From NCBI GenBank assembly GCA_963783085.1, contig CAWAMJ010000002.1, forward strand, positions 186,001 to 250,000: 64,000 bases of DNA. Reading direction: 5' to 3'. Positions 34,845 to 43,155 of this stretch are shown here, piece by piece. The notes under the pieces are model-generated. The model worked only from the letters and a program-made list of their open reading frames with translations. It did no database searches and was not told the DNA's origin. Origin of the DNA: CAVYUC01 sp963783085 (GTDB lineage Bacteria > Bacteroidota > Bacteroidia > Bacteroidales > Prolixibacteraceae). Each line of letters starts with the position of its first letter. The first letter of the stretch is position 1. Made by a program: the position numbers and the translations under genes.

Positions 34845-37613
34845 TCAATAACCTAAATTTTCTCCTTTTTCGGTAGCCGGCACTCCTTTTTCCATCCATT
34901 CGGGCATTGTTTTTCCCTTCAAATAATGGTTAAAAAATTGAAACATGCGTTTGCTCAAATCAATTCGGTTAGCCCAGCTTTCAGCTTTTAAATTATGCGG
35001 CTCATCGTTGTAAGAAAGCATCCACACCGGTTTATTGAGCCGGCGCAATGCCACAAAAAATTCGATTCCCTGGTACCATGGCACAGCGGTATCTTTATCA
35101 TTGTGCATCATCAGAAGCGGCGTATTTACTTTTGGCGCATAAAACAATGGGGAATTTTCGATGTACAACAACGGCTTTTCCCACAACGTTCCGCCAATCC
35201 GGCTTTGTGTATGCTCGTACTGAAACATCCGGCTGAGTCCGCTCCCCCACCTGATTCCACCATAGGCGCTGGTCATGTTACTTACGGGTGCGCCGGCCAT
35301 GGCAGCGGCATACAAATCGGTTTGGGTAATAAGGTAAGCGGTTTGATAGCCGCCCCAGCTTTGTCCCTGCAAACCTATATTTTTCGCATCCACATACGGA
35401 AATTCGTTGATCAGGTATTGTGTTCCGCTAACAATGGCATTGTAAGCGCTTTGACCTGGATATCCGACCTTATAGGTAATATCAGGCACAAAAACCAGGT
35501 AACCGTTACTGGCATAAAAAGATTTGTTTATTATGGAACGGCTGGGCGATGGAATGGTATACCTGAAAAGATTGTCGGTATTACGTTCATAGAAATATAC
35601 GATCATCGGGTACTTTTTATTGGGATCCAGGTTCTCAGGTTTGTAGAGCATTCCTTCCAGTTTTTCGCCGGAAAAAGAAGTCCAGCTTACCAGCTCCACG
35701 GTTGGCCAAATGTAGTTTTTTTGCTGTGGATTTGCATCTGAAATTTTTCTGCCGTGTTCGAACGTCAGGTTACTCGTCCATAAATCGGGAAAAGTCTGCA
35801 CATTTTCTTTGGTCCAGATAATCCGGTTATCGTTCTTCGCTTTTTTTAAATTGTCGAAATAAAACTTTTCCATTAACAGGAGCGAAGGATCTTTCACCGA
35901 GTTCAATTGTGTGTCAAAAAAACCGTTCGATTTGGTTCGTTCGTCGAAAGCCTTCAAAATAATGGTTTGATTCGATGGAATATATTCCAAATCCTTATCC
36001 AGTTTCACATACCTCAGGCGCGTTTTATTTCTGCGTCCGAAAGCTTTTGTAATGTTCACCGGCACGCGTTCCCCGTCGGGGTCGATTTTCCAGAGATCGT
36101 ACCGGTCGTAAATATAAACAAACCGGTCGTCCTCGCTCCAGCCTGCGATGCCGTATGGAGACGGTTCCGCGGGAAGATCGTTTTCCTCATCAACAAAATT
36201 TACAGGAATCAGCGAGGTTAGCGAATGAACCTCCAGATTTTCAATATCAGTTGATTTTGAATAATAGCTGCTGTCTTCGGGATTATACCAAACTACGTAT
36301 TTTCCGTTCGGCGAAAGCTTCACGAATGACTGTTCTTTCACAATTTCCCTTTTTATACCTGAATTGAAATCGACAAGGTAATAGTCGCGGGTTGATTTGC
36401 CGGTCCAGCTACTGGATCGCAAATAGGATGATTCGTCGTACCCCAAACCAACATCCGCATTGCCTTTGCCGGGGGTAGTAACTTCCCGGATGTTAACATC
36501 GGCCAGTTGAATAAACCGGTTCAAATCCACATGGTAAACTCCCAGATAGGTTCGTTTCTTTTCTTTTTCGGCTTCCACATTTTGCTGAGGCTGAAGCTTT
36601 AAATCTTTCCAGCTCCAAATATCAAGTCTGGGTTTTTCATCTTCGGGCAACGTATCTTTTGACTGAGGTTCAGGACTTTCCGCCGTTCCGAGAAATAAAT
36701 TGAAACCGTTTTCTGAAAACCAGATTCTGTCGTTTTCGCTTGGCGACCATCCCACCGGCATTCCCTGGCTGTAACTGTCGACTAATTTTTCAGGGTATGA
36801 TTTATTTTCCCCGTAATACAGCGCAAATACCTTTTCTTTGATCGTATCCTGCGAAAACAGAAAAGCGAACTTGCTGCCGGTTTCGTCGGAAGTCACTTTT
36901 TCAATCCAGCCTTCCGATGAAAAAAGTACGTCGGAAAAACCTTTGCCGGTGTCGAAAAACTGGAGTGTGGAAGTTGTTTTTAACGAATCTTTGGATTGCT
37001 GTACAAAATATACTGCATTTCCTTTTTTTGCGTAATAATATTCCGATACGTCCCTGTAAATAATTGATTCCGCGGTTTTTACTTCAAACAATATTAAATT
37101 TCCAGTTTTGTTACCGGTTGATTTCCTTTTATCGGTTGAATCTTTCACCGCCTTTTCCGGTTCCTGAAAAACAGCAACCCAACCTGCATTTTCTTCCGGA
37201 ATTTGAAACGATTTTAATCCTGGAAATTTTACCAGGCTGTCGTGCCTGAAAACATAAATCCCAATGCTGTCTTTGGGCATTTTTTCCTTTTTTATTTTTT
37301 TCAGTTTGGCTGTCCGTACAGTGTCTTCCGGCTGCTTTATTCTGAACAATATAAAATTATTTTCCGGGCTAAATTCTGCAGCTGCGCCCCTTGAAATGGT
37401 ATCGCTGGTATTGTTGTAATTTACTATCAGACTGCCATCCCCTTTTTGCGGGTTCAATTCATAGGCAATGTATTTTCCGTTGTTGGAAATAATCGGGTTT
37501 TCGATTTTTTTCCAATCGGCAAAATCTTCAATTTCAAGCGGTTGTCTGGCAGGCTCCTGGGCAATCCCCGCTTTAATTAAAATGAACAGAAAAAAGAATA
37601 AGTAAATTCTCAT
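34845..37613 (-). CDS. S9 family prolyl-oligopeptidase-like serine peptidase
   Basis: 922 residues with signal peptide (MRIYLFFFLFILIKAGIAQE), so periplasmic. The N-terminal two thirds is a predicted beta-propeller with repeated DxxxFxxY/W motifs. The C-terminal 250 residues are an alpha/beta hydrolase with GLQGQSWGGYQTAY (Ser in GxSxG), Asp in HNDKDTAVPW and His in YNDEPHNLK. This places it with the acylaminoacyl-peptidase/S9C-type exopeptidases and oligopeptidases that trim peptides. It is larger than DPP IV, with a long charged propeller. It is not in an operon. Confidence 0.92.
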   Translation of the reverse strand: MRIYLFFFLFILIKAGIAQEPARQPLEIEDFADWKKIENPIISNNGKYIAYELNPQKGDGSLIVNYNNTSDTISRGAAAEFSPENNFILFRIKQPEDTVRTAKLKKIKKEKMPKDSIGIYVFRHDSLVKFPGLKSFQIPEENAGWVAVFQEPEKAVKDSTDKRKSTGNKTGNLILFEVKTAESIIYRDVSEYYYAKKGNAVYFVQQSKDSLKTTSTLQFFDTGKGFSDVLFSSEGWIEKVTSDETGSKFAFLFSQDTIKEKVFALYYGENKSYPEKLVDSYSQGMPVGWSPSENDRIWFSENGFNLFLGTAESPEPQSKDTLPEDEKPRLDIWSWKDLKLQPQQNVEAEKEKKRTYLGVYHVDLNRFIQLADVNIREVTTPGKGNADVGLGYDESSYLRSSSWTGKSTRDYYLVDFNSGIKREIVKEQSFVKLSPNGKYVVWYNPEDSSYYSKSTDIENLEVHSLTSLIPVNFVDEENDLPAEPSPYGIAGWSEDDRFVYIYDRYDLWKIDPDGERVPVNITKAFGRRNKTRLRYVKLDKDLEYIPSNQTIILKAFDERTKSNGFFDTQLNSVKDPSLLLMEKFYFDNLKKAKNDNRIIWTKENVQTFPDLWTSNLTFEHGRKISDANPQQKNYIWPTVELVSWTSFSGEKLEGMLYKPENLDPNKKYPMIVYFYERNTDNLFRYTIPSPSRSIINKSFYASNGYLVFVPDITYKVGYPGQSAYNAIVSGTQYLINEFPYVDAKNIGLQGQSWGGYQTAYLITQTDLYAAAMAGAPVSNMTSAYGGIRWGSGLSRMFQYEHTQSRIGGTLWEKPLLYIENSPLFYAPKVNTPLLMMHNDKDTAVPWYQGIEFFVALRRLNKPVWMLSYNDEPHNLKAESWANRIDLSKRMFQFFNHYLKGKTMPEWMEKGVPATEKGENLGY

Positions 37614-37720
37614 ATAAACTGCTTTTTTTGAAAATACGATAAAAAAACAAATTCAGTCAGACTGATCGGGAATCTTCTGAATTAACCAACTTAATGTGCT
37701 GTTTATTGTTTTAACGATCC

Positions 37721-38425
37721 TCACTTTTTATCGGTTTCGGCTAAAACCAGCTCGAATTCCTTCGGAATTTCAGCGCTGAACTTCATCTTCTGTTGCAACA
37801 CCGGATGGAAAAATTCAAGCTCGCCGGCATGCAAAAAAAGCCGTTTCACCCCAATTGTGTCCGTTATAATTTTATTCAGCGTGAAATCTCCATGATGGGT
37901 GTCGCCTAATATATCGTGGTGGTTTTTCGCAAAATGTTGCCTGATTTGATGCCAGCGTCCGGTTTCAGGATGGATTTCCACCATACTTAAACTCACATTT
38001 TCTTTTTCTTTGTATGAAATTGTTGTCGATATGGTTTTTAACGTTTTATAATGTGTAACTGCCGGTTTTTTAAATTTCGACTTTTTCTTTACCAATACCT
38101 TTTCCGTATACGCACCTTCACCGGGAATTCCCTGAACAACTGCAAAATATGTTTTTAAAACCTCTTTACGTTCGAATTGAAGTGTTAACTGGTGCGCCAT
38201 TTCCGTGGAAAAAGCCAGCACCATTACACCCGATGTTTTTGAATCGAGCCGGTGAACGTTGTAAATCCATTTTCCTGTCATTTCGCCCAGAAGCTTTGTC
38301 AGGTACGGAGCATCGTTCGGCATAAAATCATTTTTATGAACGGGTAAATCTACCGGTTTTTCCACAACGATTAAATAGTCGTCACGGTAGAGTACAGGGA
38401 TATCAAAATTAGTTTTCAAAGTCAT
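37721..38425 (-). CDS. truC: RluA/TruC family pseudouridine synthase
   Basis: 234 residues from the ATG at 38425. The in-frame ATG at 38446 would lie upstream of the promoter-like box at 38433-38440, so the shorter start is preferred. It converts a specific uridine to pseudouridine in tRNA or rRNA. It has VEKPVDLPVH near the N-terminus, the catalytic aspartate motif HRLDSKTSGVMVLA (about 73-86) and the late GRWHQIRQHFAKNHHDILGDTHHG segment, as in TruC (U65 of tRNA-Ile/Asp) and the short RluA-like enzymes. The TruC assignment is likely by size and motifs, not certain. Confidence 0.85.
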   Translation of the reverse strand: MTLKTNFDIPVLYRDDYLIVVEKPVDLPVHKNDFMPNDAPYLTKLLGEMTGKWIYNVHRLDSKTSGVMVLAFSTEMAHQLTLQFERKEVLKTYFAVVQGIPGEGAYTEKVLVKKKSKFKKPAVTHYKTLKTISTTISYKEKENVSLSMVEIHPETGRWHQIRQHFAKNHHDILGDTHHGDFTLNKIITDTIGVKRLFLHAGELEFFHPVLQQKMKFSAEIPKEFELVLAETDKK

Positions 38426-38432
38426 AATCGCG

Positions 38433-38440
38433 CAAATGTA
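38433..38440 (-). promoter_or_regulatory. Candidate -7 promoter element of the pseudouridine synthase gene
   Basis: TACATTTG on the minus strand, an exact TAnnTTTG, 7 nt upstream of the ATG at 38425. It implies a very short leader. Confidence 0.38.
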
Positions 38441-38508
38441 CGCCAACTTTCTGTAACTTTATAAAATTCAACAACCGATTGATTTCATCTGAAAAATAAC
38501 GCTTGAAA

Positions 38509-39702
38509 ATGAAAGTTAAAGTTCACCTGTTACTGATTTTATTTTTAGCTTCATGCGGAATTGGCGACCGCCAAAAAGCCGAAACAATCATCGGTGAGTT
38601 TCAAAAAAACAATGCACCGGATAAACGTGAGGCAGTGTTCGACATCCGGCCCGTGTTTGAAAACGGACACCTGATTTTAACCGGCGAGACCAGCGAAGAA
38701 AATCTGAAAAACCAGTTGCTGGATTCCCTCGCCCCTCTGGAATTCACGGATGAAATAATTCTCCTTCCCGATTCTTCTGTTGGAAACAAAACATTTGGTC
38801 TGATAAACTTATCGGTGGCAAATCACCGGTCGGAGCCGGATTTCCGCAGCGAACTGATTACCCAGTCGCTAATGGGAACACCGGTTAAAATTCTGAAAAA
38901 AAAAGATAACTGGTACCTGGTACAAACCCCCGACAGGTACATTTCATGGATAAATCCGGGTGGAATTCAACCAATCACAGAAAACCAGCTGGAATATTGG
39001 AAAAATGAAAAACGGCTGATTTTCACCGGAGATTTTGAAAAAATTTACAAAAGCGAAAAAATGGAGCAGCCGGTTTCCGACGTTGTATTTGGAAACATTG
39101 TGGAACTGGAAGAAACCTCGCGCCGCCGGATAACAATAAAGTTACCGGATGGACGAACCGGCTTCGTTCTTCCGGAAAACTGGATAGATTTTCAGGAATT
39201 TGGAAATCAAACGCAGGTGGATACAACAAAACTGAAAAACCTGGCGCTCGAATTAAACGGAAGACCTTATTTATGGGGAGGAACATCTTCTAAAGCAATG
39301 GATTGCAGCGGATTCACAAAAATAATTTACATCAGAAGCGGTATCATTTTAGCCCGGGATGCTTCGCTTCAGGCCAAATACGGAAAACCGGAAGAGACAA
39401 CAAACGGTTTTCAAAATTTACAGATCGGAGATTTGCTGTTTTTCGGGAAAAAAGAAGATGAAAACGGAGAGGAAAAAATTACACATGTGGCTTTTTCATT
39501 GGGTGGAACAGAATTTATCCATGCTTCCGGCAGAGTTCAGGAGAATAGTTTTGATCCTGAAAGTTCAATCTATTCGGAGTACCGGAAAAATTCCTTTATT
39601 CGGGCGAAACGAATAAAAGGTATGGAAGGCACTTCCGGAATCATATTGATCGGAAAACATCCGTGGTATTTTAATAATCAGGCTAATTCAGTTTACAGAT
39701 GA
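38509..39702 (+). CDS. NlpC/P60 family peptidase lipoprotein with SH3-like domains
   Basis: 397 residues from the ATG at 38509. Lipoprotein signal (LLLILFLASC). The middle shows SH3-like strands (DNWYLVQTPDRYISWINPGGI and TRGFVLPENWIDF-like segments, about 90-225). The C-terminal catalytic domain (about 240-375) is NlpC/P60, with Cys in MDCSGFTK and His in ITHVAFSLG. Enzymes with this plan cleave gamma-D-Glu to diamino-acid bonds in murein peptides (YkfC/BT-type). The next gene overlaps by 4 nt and encodes a dipeptide epimerase, the expected next step, so a joint role in murein-peptide breakdown is likely. It would be located at the periplasmic face of a membrane. Confidence 0.9.
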   Translation: MKVKVHLLLILFLASCGIGDRQKAETIIGEFQKNNAPDKREAVFDIRPVFENGHLILTGETSEENLKNQLLDSLAPLEFTDEIILLPDSSVGNKTFGLINLSVANHRSEPDFRSELITQSLMGTPVKILKKKDNWYLVQTPDRYISWINPGGIQPITENQLEYWKNEKRLIFTGDFEKIYKSEKMEQPVSDVVFGNIVELEETSRRRITIKLPDGRTGFVLPENWIDFQEFGNQTQVDTTKLKNLALELNGRPYLWGGTSSKAMDCSGFTKIIYIRSGIILARDASLQAKYGKPEETTNGFQNLQIGDLLFFGKKEDENGEEKITHVAFSLGGTEFIHASGRVQENSFDPESSIYSEYRKNSFIRAKRIKGMEGTSGIILIGKHPWYFNNQANSVYR

Positions 39703-40826
39703 ACCCAGGCAGGCGAAATTTTATCAAAAACACGGCAATTTTCAGCTTCGGTGGATTAATTTCGCCGTATTTAACTTATTCAAATATGAAAGGCAAACTA
39801 TCCAAAAAAGGTTTGAAACTGAGTTTTGAGCCATACAACCTGGAATTGAAACATGTTTTTACATTGGCCAACAGTTCGCGTACAACAACTCCGGTTATGC
39901 TCGTAAAGCTGCAGTATGATGGAGTTACCGGTTTTGGCGAAGCGTCGATGCCACCATATCTTGGAGAATCACAGGAATCAGCCGCGGCATTTTTAAGCTC
40001 GCTGGATTTAGGTCAGTTTAACGATCCATTCCGAATGGAAGAAATCCTGGATTATGTAGATTCAGTTGCTCCGGAAAATACGGCTGCCAAAGCCTCTGTG
40101 GATATTGCCCTGCACGATTTAACCGGAAAGCTAATGGGACAGCCCTGGTATAAAATCTGGGGATATTCTCCCGAATCAACTCCGGATACCTCGTTTACCA
40201 TTGGGATTGACGAGCCCGACGTGGTCCGGCAAAAAGTGAAAGAAGCCGCCGGTTTTAAAATCCTGAAAGTAAAACTGGGGCGCGAAAACGACAAGGAAAT
40301 GATCGAGACCATCCGTACGGTTTCTGATGTTCCGCTTTGTGTGGATGTCAATCAGGGATGGGAAAATAAAAACCAGGCGCTGGAAATGGTCCAATGGCTG
40401 GCAGAACGGGGGATTGTTTTTGTGGAACAACCAATGCCCAAAGAACGGATCGATGATATTGCCTGGTTAACTGAAAATTCGGCGCTGCCGATTATTGCCG
40501 ATGAAGCGGTGCAGCGCCTCCCGGACGTTCAAAAAACGGTTGGCGCCTACTCGGGGATTAACATCAAACTGATGAAATGCACCGGAATGAGGGAAGCACA
40601 CAAAATGGCAAACCTGGCCCATGCAAATAACCTGAAGGTGATGATCGGATGTATGACTGAAACATCGTGCGCTATTTCGGCGGCAGCCCAACTTTCGCCA
40701 AAAGCCGAATGGGCCGATCTCGATGGAAACCTGCTGATTACCAATGACCCATACAAAGGTATTAAAATTGTTAACGGCAAAATAATGCTGAATGAAAATC
40801 CTGGAATCGGAATTGAAACATCCTGA
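39699..40826 (+). CDS. L-Ala-D/L-Glu (dipeptide) epimerase, enolase superfamily
   Basis: 375 residues, converting L-Ala-D-Glu to L-Ala-L-Glu so that murein dipeptides can be used. The mandelate racemase/muconate lactonizing fold is present: base region ILKVKLGRE (Lys-x-Lys), metal ligands in CVDVNQGW (Asp), VFVEQPMP (Glu) and IIADEAV (Asp), and the second base in IKLMKCTGM. The DLDGN segment near the C-terminus is the DxD signature that recognises dipeptides. A Tat-type signal (GRRNFIKNTAIFSFGG) predicts export, which differs from the cytoplasmic epimerases of E. coli (YcjG) and B. subtilis (YkfB). Start overlaps the NlpC/P60 stop by 4 nt. Confidence 0.9.
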   Translation: MNPGRRNFIKNTAIFSFGGLISPYLTYSNMKGKLSKKGLKLSFEPYNLELKHVFTLANSSRTTTPVMLVKLQYDGVTGFGEASMPPYLGESQESAAAFLSSLDLGQFNDPFRMEEILDYVDSVAPENTAAKASVDIALHDLTGKLMGQPWYKIWGYSPESTPDTSFTIGIDEPDVVRQKVKEAAGFKILKVKLGRENDKEMIETIRTVSDVPLCVDVNQGWENKNQALEMVQWLAERGIVFVEQPMPKERIDDIAWLTENSALPIIADEAVQRLPDVQKTVGAYSGINIKLMKCTGMREAHKMANLAHANNLKVMIGCMTETSCAISAAAQLSPKAEWADLDGNLLITNDPYKGIKIVNGKIMLNENPGIGIETS

Positions 40827-40895
40827 CAATTGGACGGATTGTTCGCTGAATTAACTCTTCCGAATGATGAACAAGGTTATAAACCAAACTACCGG

Positions 40896-40903
40896 TAAAT
40901 TTG
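40896..40903 (+). promoter_or_regulatory. Candidate -7 promoter element of msrB
   Basis: TAAATTTG, an exact TAnnTTTG, 13 nt before the ATG of msrB (40917), implying a short leader. No -33 TTTG at the usual distance. Confidence 0.38.
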
Positions 40904-40916
40904 TCTTAGAAGTGTT

Positions 40917-41381
40917 ATGAAAACTGTTTTGATGGCACTGTATCTTGTCAGCGCATTTGCGGGAAACGCGCAAACGCAGGCAACCACTGAGTTTAAAAAC
41001 GATAATAAGAAAAAAATGACGGAATACAAGCAATTAACAGATTTTGAAAAATATGTTATTGAAGATAAAGGAACAGAACGACCGTTCACGGGAGAATACA
41101 ACAATTTCTACGAATCGGGCACTTATGTTTGCAAACGTTGTGGAGCCCCGTTGTACAAATCGACCGACAAATTTAAATCGGATTGCGGGTGGCCCAGTTT
41201 CGACGATGAAATTAAAGGCGCAGTAAAAAAATCTCTGGATGCCGACGGCCGGCGCACCGAGATTACCTGCAGCAATTGTGGCGCCCATTTGGGCCATGTT
41301 TTTTTCGGCGAAGGTTATACCCAAAAAAATACCCGGCATTGCGTCAATTCTGTTTCAATGGAATTTATACCTGCTGAATGA
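40917..41381 (+). CDS. msrB: Peptide-methionine (R)-S-oxide reductase, exported
   Basis: 154 residues. Reduces the R form of methionine sulfoxide in proteins. The two zinc CxxC motifs are CKRCGAP and CSNCGAH, and the catalytic Cys is in RHCVNS near the C-terminus, after GWPSFDD. A Sec signal (MKTVLMALYLVSAFAGNAQ) precedes the domain and suggests a periplasmic repair enzyme; cytoplasmic MsrB usually starts directly at the KLT..QY segment. There is no MsrA or thioredoxin gene nearby. Confidence 0.93.
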   Translation: MKTVLMALYLVSAFAGNAQTQATTEFKNDNKKKMTEYKQLTDFEKYVIEDKGTERPFTGEYNNFYESGTYVCKRCGAPLYKSTDKFKSDCGWPSFDDEIKGAVKKSLDADGRRTEITCSNCGAHLGHVFFGEGYTQKNTRHCVNSVSMEFIPAE

Positions 41382-41415
41382 TGAGATAAACTGTTTGTGC
41401 GGCAGCCGGTTTTTA

Positions 41416-41901
41416 TTAAAGCTCTCTATTCACTGTAATACCTTCGATGAAATAGACCACATCGGCGGAATCCTGTGCATTTGCAATTACCCGGTGTGCA
41501 TTTGCCGTTTCGGTTTTTTCATTCTCACGCTCATGCTGGCCGGGATTATGAGCATCTGCAACGGTTTTTACCTGTTTCAGAATTCCCCTGATTTCCAAAT
41601 CGCTCCCCATTTGTTCCTGTTTGAAAGCACCAATTTTTTCACCGGCTTCCACCCTGATGTTAATATCTTCGTTACTTCCCATCAGAAAACAGCGTTCGCC
41701 ACCCTGCTGACAAACATGCATCACCGTACCTTTAACCACTATTTCTTTATCAACAAAACCGATGGCATTCCTGTATAAATCATCAACGGTTAAAACTACT
41801 GCGGATGTTTCGTTGTTTTCGGCTGATGTATTTTCCGATTTTTGATTTCCGCAGCTATAAAGAATCAGGGCGTATAAACTTAATAAGGCTAATCTCTTCA
41901 T
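41416..41901 (-). CDS. Lipoprotein with an OB-fold-like domain, function unknown
   Basis: 161 residues. Lipoprotein signal with Cys at about 17 (LILYSCGNQ). A short linker of low-complexity acidic residues (SENTSAENNETS) follows. Residues about 38-105 form a beta-barrel pattern with IVVKGTVMHVCQQGGERCFLMGS and DINIRVEAGEKIGAF, typical of the OB-fold (nucleic-acid-binding or tRNA_anti-like) lipoproteins of Bacteroidota, with two cysteines close together. The C-terminal part (about 110-160) is charged and helical. It lies 18 nt after the PepSY gene and is probably co-transcribed. I do not assign a function. Confidence 0.72.
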   Translation of the reverse strand: MKRLALLSLYALILYSCGNQKSENTSAENNETSAVVLTVDDLYRNAIGFVDKEIVVKGTVMHVCQQGGERCFLMGSNEDINIRVEAGEKIGAFKQEQMGSDLEIRGILKQVKTVADAHNPGQHERENEKTETANAHRVIANAQDSADVVYFIEGITVNREL

Positions 41902-41919
41902 AATATTGATGTTTTTGTT

Positions 41920-42471
41920 TCAAATATACAAAATCGTAAACAGTAACGGTATAATAATTCCTGCGATGGTAAACCACCATCCCCAGCGGCTAAAACCACG
42001 TTTCCCTTTTAAAAGAAAAAGGCCGGTTACAGCCACAAAAATCATTACGACACCCATAAAATCGCTGACCCATTTCCAAAGGGTTCCGAGAGTGGCTTTG
42101 TGAAGCTTGTTCATTTCAAAAACAACGGGCCGTTTCTGAAGATAACTCATGCTTCCCGTTCCCGTTTCCGGATTTATCACAACTTCGCCATTTTCGATAA
42201 AAACCTTTATTCGTCCTTCGTTGGTGATGTAATGTTTTTTGAAAACCACTGAACGATCCAGCTTCTGCAACTCAGCTTTAATCATCGATTCTGTAACCGG
42301 CGTTTCTGCATTGATTTGGGTTTGAAATTCGGTATGAAAGATTTTGTAATCGGGATTGAAGTCGTGCCTGTGGTTCAGAAAAATACCTGACAAAGCATAA
42401 ACGATAGTCATTCCAACAATAAAATAGCCAAAATCGCGGTGAAGGACCCGCAACAATTTTCGAATCTTCAT
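41920..42471 (-). CDS. PepSY-domain membrane protein
   Basis: 183 residues. N-terminal transmembrane segment (GYFIVGMTIVYALSGIFLN) followed by a PepSY-like periplasmic domain, a second membrane segment (WVSDFMGVVMIFVAVTGLFLL) and a third near the end (WWFTIAGIIIPLLFTILYI). The histidines HRDFGYF and FLNHRHDF resemble PepSY-associated TM proteins, many of which take part in iron/heme or copper-related steps. A regulatory or reductase-linked role is guessed by family. It precedes the OB-fold lipoprotein gene. A -7 match lies at 42489-42496. Confidence 0.82.
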   Translation of the reverse strand: MKIRKLLRVLHRDFGYFIVGMTIVYALSGIFLNHRHDFNPDYKIFHTEFQTQINAETPVTESMIKAELQKLDRSVVFKKHYITNEGRIKVFIENGEVVINPETGTGSMSYLQKRPVVFEMNKLHKATLGTLWKWVSDFMGVVMIFVAVTGLFLLKGKRGFSRWGWWFTIAGIIIPLLFTILYI

Positions 42472-42488
42472 TTGCCGGTTTTTTCGCG

Positions 42489-42496
42489 CAAATATA
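42489..42496 (-). promoter_or_regulatory. Candidate -7 promoter element of the PepSY/OB-lipoprotein pair
   Basis: TATATTTG on the minus strand, an exact TAnnTTTG, 18 nt upstream of the PepSY ATG (42471). Confidence 0.4.
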
Positions 42497-42647
42497 GGAT
42501 AAACACCCGAAGGAATTATGACTTAAGTTACAAAAGCAATAAATCTGAACCGGCCATTATCATTCAGATTGATGTAAAAACAGAAGATGAAGAATAAAAA
42601 TTAAAATTACAAGTAGTTGATTAAGTGTATATTATTTCATAACTTGT

Positions 42648-42727
42648 ATCATCCTAGTGTACTAGGGCTCTGGTTTTATCACAACTTAATTGGGTGCCAC
42701 CGGCTATTGAGCCGGTGGTTTTTCTTT
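42648..42727 (+). ncRNA. Candidate small RNA ending in an orphan terminator
   Basis: A textbook plus-strand terminator (CCACCGGCT, ATTG loop, AGCCGGTGG, then a T-run, 42697-42727) lies between two minus-strand genes. There is no plus-strand gene upstream closer than msrB, 1.3 kb away across two opposing genes. Just before it is a second hairpin, CCTAG/CTAGG with loop TGTA (42653-42666). About 10 nt further upstream a TTG (42617-42619), 20-nt spacer and TAACTTGT (42640-42647) form a weak promoter-like pair. Together these predict a small RNA of about 75-80 nt. It has no open frame of note. Function is unknown, and the family is not one I recognise. Confidence 0.4.
42697..42727 (+). terminator. 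Rho-independent terminator (plus strand) with no upstream gene
   Basis: Nine-pair GC-rich stem, four-base loop (ATTG) and T-rich tail on the plus strand. On the minus strand the hairpin is not followed by a T-run, so it is poorly suited to end the DUF134 transcript. Confidence 0.7.
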
Positions 42728-42740
42728 TGTATGAATAACG

Positions 42741-43154
42741 TTAAGATGTATAATATTCGTTAAGCGAAATAACATCATCCGAACTGCAAACGGGGCAATT
42801 AGGCTGGTCGTCGGAAAAATGGCTGAAGCTTGCCTGACAATTGTTGCATTTAAACCAGTTTTTCTCGAAATAAACATCGCCACCCCTGAAAATAATATCG
42901 CGGCCTTCTACAAAAGCTGTTGCTACTTTGTTTCTGGCTTCTTCATAAATTCTGGTTAAGGTTGGTCGCGAAACATCCATGTGAACGGCTGCTTGTTCCT
43001 GTGTAAGATTTTGGTAATCGAGCAAACGGATCGCTTCGTATTCTTCAAGTCGAAGTATAACTTCGTTCGACTTTCTTCCTCGAACGCCGAAAACTGACAT
43101 CCCTTTTATTACCGGGGGCACCTGAATCCTTCTGTTCCTTTTTTTTCTTGGCAT
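42741..43154 (-). CDS. DUF134 family DNA-binding protein with C-terminal zinc ribbon
   Basis: 137 residues. The N-terminal 90 residues match the DUF134/YheN-type family: a basic start (MPRKKRNRRIQVPP), then a sigma70-region-4-like helix-turn-helix (LRLEEYEAIRLLDYQNLTQEQAAVHMDVSRPTLTRIYEEARNKVA). The C-terminus adds a zinc ribbon with two CxxC motifs (CNNCQ and CPVCS). A transcriptional or RNA-binding regulator role is likely. Targets are unknown; family members are often next to metal- or redox-related genes. It follows aroC by 1 nt, so they share a transcript. Confidence 0.83.
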   Translation of the reverse strand: MPRKKRNRRIQVPPVIKGMSVFGVRGRKSNEVILRLEEYEAIRLLDYQNLTQEQAAVHMDVSRPTLTRIYEEARNKVATAFVEGRDIIFRGGDVYFEKNWFKCNNCQASFSHFSDDQPNCPVCSSDDVISLNEYYTS

Positions 43155-43155
43155 A

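Noticed and set aside
34995..35741. A 248-codon plus-strand open frame opposite the S9 peptidase
   Set aside because: It lies entirely inside a confident minus-strand gene, has no family resemblance and no start context; it is a by-product of codon composition.
39699..40826. Muconate cycloisomerase or N-succinylamino-acid racemase for the enolase-superfamily gene
   Set aside because: The DLDGN dipeptide signature and linkage to an NlpC/P60 peptidase favour a dipeptide epimerase.
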